Assembly (NCBI GenBank): GCA_045537915.1
Contig: JAZSQK010000054.1
Location: forward strand, 1 to 63,914
DNA length: 63,914 nt
Source: SFWF01 sp045537915
Lineage (GTDB): Bacteria; Bacillota; Clostridia; Oscillospirales; Acutalibacteraceae
Reading direction: 5' to 3'
Part shown: positions 8,595 through 17,551 of the stretch, piece by piece
How the letters are laid out: each line of letters begins with the position of its first letter
Numbering within the stretch: the stretch's first letter is position 1
The notes under the pieces: generated by a model
Seen by the model: only the letters and a program-made list of their open reading frames with translations
The model's database searches: none
Told to the model about the DNA's origin: nothing
Position numbers and translations under genes: made by a program

Positions 8595-10426
8595 TATTTT
8601 TTAAACTGCGGACCGTAGGTAGCGCAAGCACGGTAGTCCTGTCCTTCCTTATCCATACCGAAAGCGTTCCAGCAAGCAGGACGGAAAATTTCATCCTCAG
8701 GAACATTGTGCATACAAACAGGGATTCTGAGCATTGAGCACATTGTTATAAGGTCTGCGCCGATATGTCCGTAGCTGATTGCTCCGTGATTGGCTCCCCA
8801 ATTCTGCATAACTTCGTAAGCTGTCTTAAAGGGACTTCCCTCTTTACCGTCACAACGGGGTGCAAACCAGGTGCAAGGCCATGTCGGATTTGTTCTTTCC
8901 ATAAGGGTATCTGAAACTTCATCAGGAAGGTTTACAGTCCAACCCTCTGCAATCTGAAGAACGGGTCCAAGGCCCTTTACAAGATTCATTCTTATCATTG
9001 TACAAGGCATTTCGGCACGAGTGGTATAATGACTTGAGAAACCGCCGCCACGGAAGTTATCAAAGCCTGCTTCACACCAAACAGTAGCATCGGTCATCTT
9101 CTTGATATCCTCGTCGGTTACTTCCCACCATCTCTTCATAACTGGGTTACCGTTTTCATCACGGCACTCTCCGCAGGCATCAAGACAAGCGGCGCCCGAA
9201 TTAAGCAGATGGATAATGCCGTCAGATTCCTTGGCTTTACCCGTAAGTTCGTAGTCTGTCACTCTCTTTACTGCATCACCGCTCCAATATGTACGGACAT
9301 CGGCAAATATCTGCGCTCTATGGGTAAGCAATCTCATAAAGAGCATACTCATTCCGTTAAGAACGTCATTCTCGGTAGCGAGTGTAAAGGGTTCTCTTGC
9401 GCCCTCATAGTCAAATGTAGAACTGAGAAGTGCCTCGGGGTAATCACAGTTGGGCCAATGGTCAGTCCATTGTCTCTGACCCTGGAAGCCACCGACAATA
9501 GCGTTATGACCGACCTTTTCCTCCACGAATGCATCGGGGAGATTCTTATTTCCTGCCATAAGGTCTTTAATTATGCAGTACATCTTAACAGTGAATTCCC
9601 ACTGTTTTTCTTTTTCTTCATCAGTAAACTTAATTTTTCTGTTTTCACCTAAGAACTCTACGCTGTCTGGGTTGTCATCTCTTCCCTCTTTACAGTGTTC
9701 CTTAGTCCAAGCAAGAGCCTTCTGGAATTCTTCTTCGTTATAGATTCCCTCTTCCATTCGGCGAAGAATTTCAACCTCATCTACCGACTCAATGCGCATA
9801 CCAAAGTAATCTTCCATAAAGTCCTGGTCCATAATGGATCCAGCAATACCCATACACTGAGAGCCTATCTGTAAATATGATTTTCCACGCATTGTTGCAA
9901 CTGCGATAGCGGCTCTGCCGAAACGTAAAAGCTTTTCTTTTACGTCCTCGGGGATATCAGCGACCATATCTACATCCTGAACCTCATGGCCGTAGATACC
10001 GAATGCAGGAAGTCCCTTTTGTGCGTGACCGGCAAGAACTGCAGCAAGATATACGGCGCCCGGACGCTCTGTACCGTTAAAGCCCCAAACACCCTTAATA
10101 GTATTCGGATCCATATCCATTGTTTCAGAGCCGTAGCACCAACAAGGCGTAACCGAGAGGGTTATATCTACACCTTCTCTTCTGAACTTATCAGCACATG
10201 CAGCTGTTTCAGGCACTCGACCAATAGTTGTATCTGCCATTACTACCTTAACAGGTTCACCGTTTGAATAAAACAGATTTTCCTCAAACAGTTTCTTTGC
10301 CGCATTTGCCATTGCCCAAACGGTAGGCTCAAGACTTTCTCTTAGCTGCATAGGGCCTCTTCTGCCATCTACAACGGGGCGAATTCCAATTACGGGGTAA
10401 TTGCCAATATATCTAGATTTTGCCAT
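8594..10426 (-). CDS. fucI: L-fucose isomerase
   Basis: This 610-residue protein begins AKSRYIGNYPVIGIRPVVDGRRGPM, the hallmark N-terminus of FucI. It continues with VKVVMADTTIGR and the metal-binding region with the Glu and Asp of the ketol-isomerase family. It converts L-fucose to L-fuculose with Mn2+ in the cytosol and is usually a homohexamer. The start is the ATG at 10426 with GGAGG 8-9 bases upstream; a longer frame reaches 10495 but has no ribosome site. It is the first gene of the operon fucI-SGNH-fucU-kinase and is divergent from an AraC regulator, which probably activates it when fucose is present. A TATAAT-like -10 lies at 10461-10466 on the minus strand. Confidence 0.96.
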   Translation of the reverse strand: MAKSRYIGNYPVIGIRPVVDGRRGPMQLRESLEPTVWAMANAAKKLFEENLFYSNGEPVKVVMADTTIGRVPETAACADKFRREGVDITLSVTPCWCYGSETMDMDPNTIKGVWGFNGTERPGAVYLAAVLAGHAQKGLPAFGIYGHEVQDVDMVADIPEDVKEKLLRFGRAAIAVATMRGKSYLQIGSQCMGIAGSIMDQDFMEDYFGMRIESVDEVEILRRMEEGIYNEEEFQKALAWTKEHCKEGRDDNPDSVEFLGENRKIKFTDEEKEKQWEFTVKMYCIIKDLMAGNKNLPDAFVEEKVGHNAIVGGFQGQRQWTDHWPNCDYPEALLSSTFDYEGAREPFTLATENDVLNGMSMLFMRLLTHRAQIFADVRTYWSGDAVKRVTDYELTGKAKESDGIIHLLNSGAACLDACGECRDENGNPVMKRWWEVTDEDIKKMTDATVWCEAGFDNFRGGGFSSHYTTRAEMPCTMIRMNLVKGLGPVLQIAEGWTVNLPDEVSDTLMERTNPTWPCTWFAPRCDGKEGSPFKTAYEVMQNWGANHGAISYGHIGADLITMCSMLRIPVCMHNVPEDEIFRPACWNAFGMDKEGQDYRACATYGPQFKK

Positions 10427-10539
10427 AAAAAATACCTCCAAAAGTATATTTCTATATTGAATTATAGTATCTTTTCTGTTATAATGCTTGTACAATATAC
10501 GCCCAATAATATGATTATATTCACTTTTGAGGTAAATTT

Positions 10540-11388
10540 ATGAGAAATTCAAACCAGTATGAAAATAAGAACCACGGTACATATGACTTTCCCTTAGAAT
10601 ATTACTACGTTAATAATGAACATCCTCGCTATATTATGAATGCTCACCTGCATGAAGAATTTGAAATCATAAGAATATTAAAAGGCAGATTTGACCTTTA
10701 TGTTAATAACATAGTATATACCTTATCAGAAGGAGATTTTTTCCTTATTGAATGTGGTAACCTCCACAGAGGTGTTCCAAAAGATTGTGTGTATGAGTGT
10801 ATTGTTTTTAATCTCAACATGCTATTTAAGGGTCGGAATGACACAATTTCCAAATACATCTCTCCCCTTATATCAAATGATGTTAGAATAAATCAGCTAA
10901 TTCATAACGATTCTACCTTCAAAGAAACTATAGCTACCCTATTCTTAAAAGCAGGTAATAAGCAGCCCTTTTATGAGTTTGAAATCTATAGCATACTTTT
11001 TAGCTTGTTTGGGCAACTTTACAAGAAAAACAATGTTATTTCCTTCCCAAAATCTCAGCACAATCATCAAACACTAATTTTGTCGGAAATTCTGGACTGG
11101 ATTAATAAACATTACGCAGAAAACATATCACTTGAAAGGGTCGCAGAACATGCGGGGCTCAGCAAGAAATATCTCTGTAGAATTTTCAAGAAATATACTG
11201 ATAAAACTATCATTGGTTACATAAATGAATTGAAGGTAGAAAATGCCTGTTATCAAATTATTTCGATGAATAAAAGCATTACACAAGCGGCATTAGACTG
11301 TGGTTTTAATGACATAAGTTATTTTTCAAAAACATTTAAGAAATATATGGGTATTACACCTTTGGAATTCAAAAAAACAATTTCATAA
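10540..11388 (+). CDS. AraC-family transcriptional regulator of the fucose operon
   Basis: This 282-residue protein has an N-terminal cupin-like sensing part (about 20-100, with the HLHEEFEIIRILKG signature) and a C-terminal AraC double helix-turn-helix (about 180-280) ending in FNDISYFSKTFKKYMGITPLEFKK. It is divergent from fucI with about 113 bp between the two starts, the usual arrangement for a local activator. The ligand is inferred from context to be L-fucose or a derived sugar. The ribosome site is TTGAGGTAAATTTATG. Confidence 0.9.
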   Translation: MRNSNQYENKNHGTYDFPLEYYYVNNEHPRYIMNAHLHEEFEIIRILKGRFDLYVNNIVYTLSEGDFFLIECGNLHRGVPKDCVYECIVFNLNMLFKGRNDTISKYISPLISNDVRINQLIHNDSTFKETIATLFLKAGNKQPFYEFEIYSILFSLFGQLYKKNNVISFPKSQHNHQTLILSEILDWINKHYAENISLERVAEHAGLSKKYLCRIFKKYTDKTIIGYINELKVENACYQIISMNKSITQAALDCGFNDISYFSKTFKKYMGITPLEFKKTIS

Positions 11389-11440
11389 ACATTCATTAAC
11401 AATTTTGGTTTCAATATATAATTAATTTGAGGTGAACACA

Positions 11441-12616
11441 ATGTATAAAATCGGATTACTTAATGACTCATTTCCACCTACAATCGACGGAGTAGCTAAT
11501 GCAGTAGTCAACTATGCTGAAATAATTACAAAAAAATACGGAACGGCAGTCGTTATTACCCCTGATTATCCAAATGTTGTTGACAATTACAATTATGATG
11601 TTTACAGGTATCACTCGGTAAAAATATCAAAGGAGATGCCCTACCGTGTGGGTAATCCCTTTTCTCCTGTTACGCTTCGTGATATTTCCAAAATGAAACT
11701 CGACCTTATCCACACCCACTGCCCCTTTGCCTCAAGCGTTCTGGCTCAGGAGCTTTCAATTTTTAATATGAAACGAACGCCAACAATATTGACCTATCAT
11801 ACAAAGTTTGATATTGACATTGACAGATACGTGGAAAACGAGATATTTAATGCAATTTCAAGAAAATTCGTCCTCAATAACATAAATCAGGCAGATGAGG
11901 TCTGGGCGGTTTCAAACGGAACAGTTGATTCTCTCAGAAAAATTGGCTACGAGGGAGAAGTAATAATTATGCCAAACGGCACCGATTTCGAAAGAGGAAA
12001 AGCAAGTGATAGCGAAATCCGTGAAATCGACAGAATGTACCAGACAGCTGTCGAGCCCCTTGTTTTCCTTTATTGCGGAAGAATGATGTGGTACAAGAAT
12101 ATAAAAATCACACTTGATACCTTAAAAATAATTAAGGATTCCGGAATAAGATTTAAAATGTTCTTTGTCGGCGACGGTCCAGACCGCCCATCTATTGAAC
12201 AATATGCTTATAATCTTGGGCTTAAGGATTATGTTATTTTTACAGGCGCTATCTATGACAGAATCAAGGTAAAAGCCTTTTTCAGCCGTGCCGACCTATT
12301 CCTTTTCCCCTCAACATATGACACCTCGGGACTTGTTGTTAAAGAGGCAGCAGCTTGTAGCTGTGCATCAGCTCTGATAAGGGGATGCTGTGCAGCAGAG
12401 GATGTTGAGGACGGAGTCAGCGGAATTCTTGCAGATGAGGAGACGCCTGAAAGTTTTGCGAAAACAATCATCTCTGCTCTGAAAATTCCCGGAAAGTTAA
12501 AGCAACTTGGTCTTGCAGCATCAGACACAGTATATTGCTCCTGGGAAGAATCGGTTGACAGAGCATATAAACGTTATGAATATGTAATCGAAAATTTTAA
12601 ATCTCGAAACAACTGA
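11441..12616 (+). CDS. GT4-type glycosyltransferase
   Basis: This 391-residue GT-B protein begins YKIGLLNDSFPPTIDGVANAV, the N-terminal strand and glycine loop of GT4 enzymes. The C-terminal nucleotide-sugar domain has FVGDGPDRPSIEQ and the motif TYDTSGLVVKEAAA, in which the first acidic residue of the usual E-x7-E pair is Asp. Related enzymes in Firmicutes make glycolipids or mannosides; the acceptor cannot be told from sequence. The start is the ATG at 11441, 7 bases after GAGGTG. The GTG at 11432 is part of that ribosome site. It is followed by a terminator shared with the murC 3' end. Confidence 0.85.
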   Translation: MYKIGLLNDSFPPTIDGVANAVVNYAEIITKKYGTAVVITPDYPNVVDNYNYDVYRYHSVKISKEMPYRVGNPFSPVTLRDISKMKLDLIHTHCPFASSVLAQELSIFNMKRTPTILTYHTKFDIDIDRYVENEIFNAISRKFVLNNINQADEVWAVSNGTVDSLRKIGYEGEVIIMPNGTDFERGKASDSEIREIDRMYQTAVEPLVFLYCGRMMWYKNIKITLDTLKIIKDSGIRFKMFFVGDGPDRPSIEQYAYNLGLKDYVIFTGAIYDRIKVKAFFSRADLFLFPSTYDTSGLVVKEAAACSCASALIRGCCAAEDVEDGVSGILADEETPESFAKTIISALKIPGKLKQLGLAASDTVYCSWEESVDRAYKRYEYVIENFKSRNN

Positions 12617-12643
12617 GAACAGGGATACTCAGAATCCCTGTTC
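12617..12643 (+). terminator. Terminator after the glycosyltransferase, overlapping the murC stop codon
   Basis: GAACAGGGAT (12617-12626) pairs perfectly with ATCCCTGTTC (12634-12643) and a T-rich tract follows on the plus strand. The convergent murC stop codon lies in the loop. Confidence 0.75.
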
Positions 12644-14014
12644 TTCCTTTATATTTTTTATTTTATGCGCAATCTTATAAACATCTCCGCCGCCCATTGT
12701 AATTACAATGTCACCCGAAGAAACAGTATTCAAAACGCAATCTGCCGCCTCATCAAAATCAGCAACACAGCAACAATCCTTAAGTCCTGCAGCAATGTCC
12801 TCAGATTTTATTCCGTAAATGTTTTTCTCTCTCGAACCCATAATAGGTGTCAAAATTACCTTATCAGCAACCGAAAGAGCTTTTACGAAATCGTCCTTAA
12901 GTAGCGCTGTTCTGGAAAAAGTAAATGGTTGAAAAACCGCTATTACCCTTTTATAATTGAGATCCTTGGCAGCCTTAAGGGTAGCCTCTATTTCGGTTGG
13001 ATGGTGAGCATAGTCATCAGCAAGAACAAAATCATCATACTCGCCTAAAAATTCAAATCTGCGACCCGCTCCTCTGAACTGCTCAATAGCAGGTTTTATA
13101 TTCTCTGGTTTTACACCTAAATAATCACAGACTGCAAAAGCTGCAAGACCATTCATTACATTATGCCTACCGGGAACCGAAAGAGAAATGCGGATAAGCT
13201 TTTTCTTATTGTGGTACACGTCAAATGCAAAGCCGTAACGTGAAGGCTCTATATTATCTGCAAAATATTCGTTTGACTCATCAAAACCGAATGTATGTTT
13301 TTCTATATTAAGAGGAGATATGGCATCAACTGCCCTTTTATCATCACCATTAATAAAGGACACACTCGACATTTCTACAAACTTTTTAAAAGAATCGGTT
13401 AGATTCTCCATTGTCTTAAAATAGTCAAGATGATCATTGTCAATATTTAAAAGCACACTAATATCCGGAGATAACTGTAAAAAGGTATTTACAAACTCAC
13501 ACGACTCGCAAACAAAAATATCACTGTTGCCACAAAGACCATTAGAACCGGTAATCGGCAGTTTTCCACCGATCACTGCTGAAGGCTCCATCTTGTTTAA
13601 ATACAAAATTTGTGTTATCATAGATGAAGTGGTGGTCTTACCGTGAGTTCCGCAAACTCCGACTACCTTGTTATACTGTCTTGTCAGGGCACCGAGAACC
13701 TGCGATCTCTCAAGACTGGGAATGCCTCTCCTTACGGCCTCAGCTCGTTCGGGATTATCTTCAGAAATTGCGGCAGAGTAGATAACAAGCTGTGCATCCT
13801 TTAGGTTATCGGCGCTATGCCCCATAAAAACCTTAATGCCAAGGTTTTTGATTCGGTTAAGTGTATCCCCTTCATTATTATCCGAACCTGTAATCTCGTA
13901 ACCCTTTGTATGCAGAATTTCGGCTATCGGACACATACCCGAGCCGCCTATTCCAATCATATGAATTTTTTTAATTCCAATTAGCAATTTGTCGGTATCT
14001 CTGATTTCTTTCAT
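12629..14014 (-). CDS. murC: UDP-N-acetylmuramate--L-alanine ligase
   Basis: This 461-residue protein has the usual MurC length. The N-terminal Rossmann part has HMIGIGGSGM (about 18-27). The central ATP-binding part has CGTHGKTTTS (121-130), the Mur ligase P-loop, then NIDNDHLDYF. The C-terminal part has DDYAHHPTEIEATL, typical of MurC. It adds the first L-Ala to UDP-MurNAc in the cytosol during peptidoglycan synthesis. It is monocistronic, convergent with the glycosyltransferase and divergent from cca. Confidence 0.97.
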   Translation of the reverse strand: MKEIRDTDKLLIGIKKIHMIGIGGSGMCPIAEILHTKGYEITGSDNNEGDTLNRIKNLGIKVFMGHSADNLKDAQLVIYSAAISEDNPERAEAVRRGIPSLERSQVLGALTRQYNKVVGVCGTHGKTTTSSMITQILYLNKMEPSAVIGGKLPITGSNGLCGNSDIFVCESCEFVNTFLQLSPDISVLLNIDNDHLDYFKTMENLTDSFKKFVEMSSVSFINGDDKRAVDAISPLNIEKHTFGFDESNEYFADNIEPSRYGFAFDVYHNKKKLIRISLSVPGRHNVMNGLAAFAVCDYLGVKPENIKPAIEQFRGAGRRFEFLGEYDDFVLADDYAHHPTEIEATLKAAKDLNYKRVIAVFQPFTFSRTALLKDDFVKALSVADKVILTPIMGSREKNIYGIKSEDIAAGLKDCCCVADFDEAADCVLNTVSSGDIVITMGGGDVYKIAHKIKNIKEEQGF

Positions 14015-14096
14015 TACATTACCTTCTTAACAGATATGACAATAGTCATTTTGATGATGTAGACAATCAAATAAATTCGAAGAATTTACTTGATTA

Positions 14097-14141
14097 AAAG
14101 ACGAAAAATCGGTCTTTAGTTGAAATGAAAGGCATTTCAAC
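14097..14141. other. Two small perfect hairpins in the murC-cca divergent region
   Basis: AAAGAC (14097-14102) pairs with GTCTTT (14112-14117). GTTGAAATG (14119-14127) pairs with CATTTCAAC (14133-14141) across a 5-base loop. Neither is followed by a T-run. They could be RNA leader structures or protein sites, and no function is visible. Confidence 0.5.
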
Positions 14142-14200
14142 ACCCTATAATCATTATAACAGTATTTTTCAAAAAATAAACTATTATTTTTGGAGTTTTT

Positions 14201-15370
14201 ATGAATATTACTTATCCATCTTATGCGCTTGAATGTCTTAATAAAATAGAGAATAACGGCTTTGAAGCCTGGTTTGTCGGCGGCTCTGTCAGAAACGCTC
14301 TGCTCGGCTTACCTTTTTTTGACATAGACATTACAACCAATGCGCTTCCAGAACAGATAGAAAAAATTTTTGAAAAAACCATTCCAACCGGCAAAAAACA
14401 CGGAACAGTGACGGTAATTATTGATTCAAAGCCAATAGAGGTAACTACCTACCGCACAGAGTATGGCTATAACGATTCAAGACATCCCGATAAGGTTGAA
14501 TTCAGTAAAAATATTAAAGACGACCTTAAAAGAAGAGATTTCACAATTAACGCTCTTGCCTACAATCCTAAAAGAAATCTACTCGATATGTTTGGTGGCA
14601 TCGACGACCTGAAAAAAGGAGTGATACGCTGTATCGGAAACCCAATTGAAAGGTTTGAGGAAGACGCTCTGAGGATCCTTAGGGCCTATCGTTTTGCCTC
14701 GACCTTGGAATTCCATATTGATAGGGAGACCGAGTCGGCCACCATTATGTGTGCTGAAAGACTTAAAAATATCAGCCCTGAGAGGATTTTCACAGAGCTT
14801 AAAAAACTCTCTCTCGGAAAAAGGCCTGATATTATAAGCCGATTTTTGATTAACGGTCACCTTTCTCATTTTGGGATGAATAGTCTTAATATAAATGCAA
14901 ATCAGCTTTGTAAGGCTGATTCTCAATATCGTACCGCTATCTTTTTTGCTTTGACAGGCGCTAAAACTTCAAATATAAAGGACAAACTAAAAGCGGATAA
15001 CAAGCTTGTTGACCAACTTAGATGCCTTGAAAAAGTTAGCGATATACCTGTTCCAAGCTCTAAAACCGAGCTGAAAATACTGTACAAGGAGATAAAAGAA
15101 GAGCACTGCGATTTATATCTTTCCTATGTGGCAGTTATGTTTGACCAAGAAACTATAAATAAAATTAAAGGTTTTCACGACGATATTCTTAAAAACGCAG
15201 AAGCATTTAGTATTGCGCATCTTGCAGTAAATGGAAATGACATTTCAGCCCTTGGATTTAAAGGCGAAACAATCGGAATGGTATTAAACGCACTTATTGA
15301 AAAAGTGATCGAAAAACCTCAACTCAACAACAAGAAAAGCCTAATAGAACTTGCAAAGAAAATACTGTAA
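14201..15370 (+). CDS. cca: CCA tRNA nucleotidyltransferase
   Basis: This 389-residue class II nucleotidyltransferase begins with AWFVGGSVRNALLG and FDIDITTNALPEQI (the catalytic DxD pair). It continues with KRRDFTINALAYN (RRD motif) and an RILRAYRFASTLEFHID neck helix region. It adds or repairs the 3' CCA of tRNAs from CTP and ATP in the cytosol. The HD domain of some relatives is not obvious in the C-terminal half. It is transcribed toward the dipicolinate synthase genes with a hairpin between them. Confidence 0.94.
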   Translation: MNITYPSYALECLNKIENNGFEAWFVGGSVRNALLGLPFFDIDITTNALPEQIEKIFEKTIPTGKKHGTVTVIIDSKPIEVTTYRTEYGYNDSRHPDKVEFSKNIKDDLKRRDFTINALAYNPKRNLLDMFGGIDDLKKGVIRCIGNPIERFEEDALRILRAYRFASTLEFHIDRETESATIMCAERLKNISPERIFTELKKLSLGKRPDIISRFLINGHLSHFGMNSLNINANQLCKADSQYRTAIFFALTGAKTSNIKDKLKADNKLVDQLRCLEKVSDIPVPSSKTELKILYKEIKEEHCDLYLSYVAVMFDQETINKIKGFHDDILKNAEAFSIAHLAVNGNDISALGFKGETIGMVLNALIEKVIEKPQLNNKKSLIELAKKIL

Positions 15371-15377
15371 CTAATAG

Positions 15378-15424
15378 CCGGCAACGACATAAAATGTACT
15401 GTGAATATTTTATATCGTTGTCGG
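15378..15424 (+). other. Long imperfect hairpin just upstream of dpaA
   Basis: Bases 15378-15395 pair with 15407-15424 over 18 positions with one G-U and one mismatch, leaving an 11-base loop. There is no T-run after it. Its 3' arm ends in the GG of GGTGA, the only ribosome-site candidate of dpaA, so it could mask translation initiation or act as a processing or stability element. Confidence 0.55.
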
Positions 15425-15431
15425 TGATTTT

Positions 15432-16235
15432 ATGATAATTACAGTAATCGGCTCAACAAAAAGGCACTATTTTCTGGCAGAAAAGCTAAAGGCTGACGGG
15501 AATAATGTTTTTCTCTTTGAAACCGCAGACCAACTGCCAAAAAAGATTTCCGGACAGGTAGTTGTTCTTCCTATACCCACCTCAACAAAGACAGGCGTTC
15601 TTAACATTGAAAAAAACGTAAATAGTATTACCGCATCGGAGATTGTAGGACGAACAGATAAAAGCGCAATAATAATTTCCTGTAATTTCAGTTCAGAAGA
15701 GCGAAAAACGGTTGATATCAACAAGTATGAACCCTTTTGTTCAATGAATGCCGTTCCTTCTGCGGAGGGTGCTATTTTAAAGGCGTTACAAGCCACAAAT
15801 ATTACCCTATACAATAGCAAAACTCTGGTTATCGGCTACGGTCGTATTGGTAAGATCATAGCTGACCGCCTTAAAGGTTTTGGCGCAGATGTTTTTATCA
15901 CCGCAAGAAATCACAAGGACATTTGTCTGGCGCAGTCATTGGGTCACAGATTTATTGATTATTCTTCCTTAAAGCAAAAAATCAATCAATTTGATTTTAT
16001 ATTCCAGACGGTACCACACTTAATCCTAACCGACGAGCTTATCGATCATCTGAAAGAAAAATCGGTAACTGTTGAACTCGCTTCTAACGGAATGGGTACT
16101 GATCTTGATTATGCAAAAAGCAAAGGTACAAATGTAATTTATGCGCCGACTATTCCCGAAAAATGTTTTCCGGAGACTGCAGGTCAAATATTCTACGACA
16201 ACGTTATAGGTATTATTAAGGAACTTGATATCTGA
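15432..16235 (+). CDS. dpaA: Dipicolinate synthase subunit A
   Basis: This 267-residue protein is of the SpoVFA family, with a NAD(P)-binding Rossmann fold in the C-terminal half (TLVIGYGRIGKIIADRLKGFG, about 133-153) and a final TAGQI(F) segment. With DpaB it makes dipicolinic acid from the lysine-pathway intermediate dihydroxytetrahydrodipicolinate in the mother cell. The product fills the spore core as a Ca chelate. It is 20 bp upstream of dpaB. The start is the ATG behind a weak GGTGA. Confidence 0.93.
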   Translation: MIITVIGSTKRHYFLAEKLKADGNNVFLFETADQLPKKISGQVVVLPIPTSTKTGVLNIEKNVNSITASEIVGRTDKSAIIISCNFSSEERKTVDINKYEPFCSMNAVPSAEGAILKALQATNITLYNSKTLVIGYGRIGKIIADRLKGFGADVFITARNHKDICLAQSLGHRFIDYSSLKQKINQFDFIFQTVPHLILTDELIDHLKEKSVTVELASNGMGTDLDYAKSKGTNVIYAPTIPEKCFPETAGQIFYDNVIGIIKELDI

Positions 16236-16255
16236 CAGCAAATCGAGGAGTTTTT

Positions 16256-16828
16256 ATGAAGAATATTAAGCTTGGTTTTGCTCTGTGCGGATCATTTTGC
16301 ACCATAAAAGAAGCCGTAGAGCAACTTGAAGCACTTATAAATATGAATTTTGATATACAACCGATTTTCTCTGAAATCGTTGCCAATTCCGACACAAGAT
16401 TTACTAAAGCCGAAGAATTAAGGAAAAGAGTTGAAGATATTACGGGAAAACAAGTGATATCGAGCATAGTAGATGCAGAGCCAATAGGGCCAAAAAAACT
16501 ATTTGATGCGCTTGTAGTTTGCCCTTGTACAGGAAACACCTTGGCAAAACTTGCAAACGGAATAACAGACACGTCTGTAACAATGGCTGTAAAAGCTCAT
16601 TTGCGAAACAACCGACCCGTTATTCTTTCCATCGCAACCAATGATGCCTTGGGTGGCTCAGCTAAAAACATAGGAATGCTCTTAAATACAAAAAATATCT
16701 ATTTTGTACCCTTTAAGCAGGATGACCCTGTTAACAAGGAAAAGTCAATAATTGCCGACTTCGCCTTAATATACAACACTCTGAACTGCGCATTAAACGG
16801 ACAGCAGATAAGTCCCCTGCTTCTGTAA
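16256..16828 (+). CDS. dpaB: Dipicolinate synthase subunit B (flavoprotein)
   Basis: This 190-residue protein is of the SpoVFB family, a flavoprotein of the Dfp/UbiX-like fold. It begins LGFALCGSFCTIKEAVEQLE and has VCPCTGNTLAKLANGITDT (about 87-105). It acts with DpaA to form dipicolinate. The RBS is GAGGAG. Together with spoIVA and cotJ it shows that the organism forms endospores. A terminator follows directly. Confidence 0.94.
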   Translation: MKNIKLGFALCGSFCTIKEAVEQLEALINMNFDIQPIFSEIVANSDTRFTKAEELRKRVEDITGKQVISSIVDAEPIGPKKLFDALVVCPCTGNTLAKLANGITDTSVTMAVKAHLRNNRPVILSIATNDALGGSAKNIGMLLNTKNIYFVPFKQDDPVNKEKSIIADFALIYNTLNCALNGQQISPLLL

Positions 16829-16858
16829 AAAGGTCACGGAGAATTCCGTGACCTTTTT
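16829..16858 (+). terminator. Terminator after dpaAB
   Basis: AAAAGGTCACGG and CCGTGACCTTTT form a 12-bp perfect stem around AGAATT, ending in a T-run. Confidence 0.9.
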
Positions 16859-16950
16859 ACAGAAGAATATTTTATGAGTTTAATCAATTACTTGCTTTTT
16901 ATTACATATAATATTAAAATATAATAAAAGAATAAATTAAGGAGAATTTT

Positions 16951-17496
16951 ATGAATATATGTGTTTATGGTGCGGCAAGTCCGATTATTGATAAAAAATA
17001 TATTTTGATTGGTGAAAAGTTGGGTGAAGAACTAGGCAAAAGAAATCACACACTTGTTTTTGGTGGTGGTAATAGCGGTTTAATGGGCGCTGCTGTCAGA
17101 GGCATTACAAAGGTCGGCGGCAAAAGCATAGGCGTTTCCCCCGAGTTTTTCCGACCTGACGGTGTGTTATCCTTAGACTGCTCAAAAACATTTTTTACTG
17201 CTGATATGCGTTCACGTAAAGCGATGCTTGATTCTCTTTCAGAAGCTTTTATAATCACTCCGGGCGGAACGGGCACATATGATGAATTTTTTGAATTGTT
17301 TACCCTCAAGCGTTTAGGACAGACAAGCAAGCCGATTGCAATCCTTAATACTGACGGATATTATGAACCCTTATTAAAGCTTTTATACCATACCGCCGAA
17401 CTTGGTTTTATGGATAAAGAGGATATAGATAATATGCTGTTTGTATCAGACTCTATAGATGAGATTATTTCGTATATAGAAGAAGTCTTAAAATAA
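16951..17496 (+). CDS. LOG-family (TIGR00730) Rossmann-fold phosphoribohydrolase
   Basis: This 181-residue protein begins CVYGAASP and has FGGGNSGLMGAAVRG (about 38-52) and the family signature PGGTGTYDEFFE (about 109-120). LOG proteins cleave the N-glycosidic bond of nucleoside 5'-monophosphates, cytokinin type in plants and some bacteria. The bacterial substrate is usually undefined. The RBS is AAGGAG. It is a single-gene unit with a terminator shared with the convergent phosphate transporter. Confidence 0.87.
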   Translation: MNICVYGAASPIIDKKYILIGEKLGEELGKRNHTLVFGGGNSGLMGAAVRGITKVGGKSIGVSPEFFRPDGVLSLDCSKTFFTADMRSRKAMLDSLSEAFIITPGGTGTYDEFFELFTLKRLGQTSKPIAILNTDGYYEPLLKLLYHTAELGFMDKEDIDNMLFVSDSIDEIISYIEEVLK

Positions 17497-17506
17497 TTTA
17501 ACAGTT

Positions 17507-17539
17507 AAAAACGCAAACGGAATTTCCGTTTGCGTTTTT
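17507..17539. terminator. Bidirectional terminator between the LOG and Na/Pi genes
   Basis: AAAAACGCAAACGG and CCGTTTGCGTTTTT form a 14-bp stem with A and T runs on both sides, serving both convergent genes. Confidence 0.92.
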
Positions 17540-17551
17540 CCTTTTATATAA

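Noticed and set aside
10427..10495. Upstream extension of fucI by 23 residues.
   Set aside because: No ribosome site; GGAGG directly precedes the ATG at 10426 and the family N-terminus begins there.
15378..15424. Hairpin before dpaA as a terminator of cca.
   Set aside because: No T-run follows the stem and the ribosome site of dpaA starts within it.
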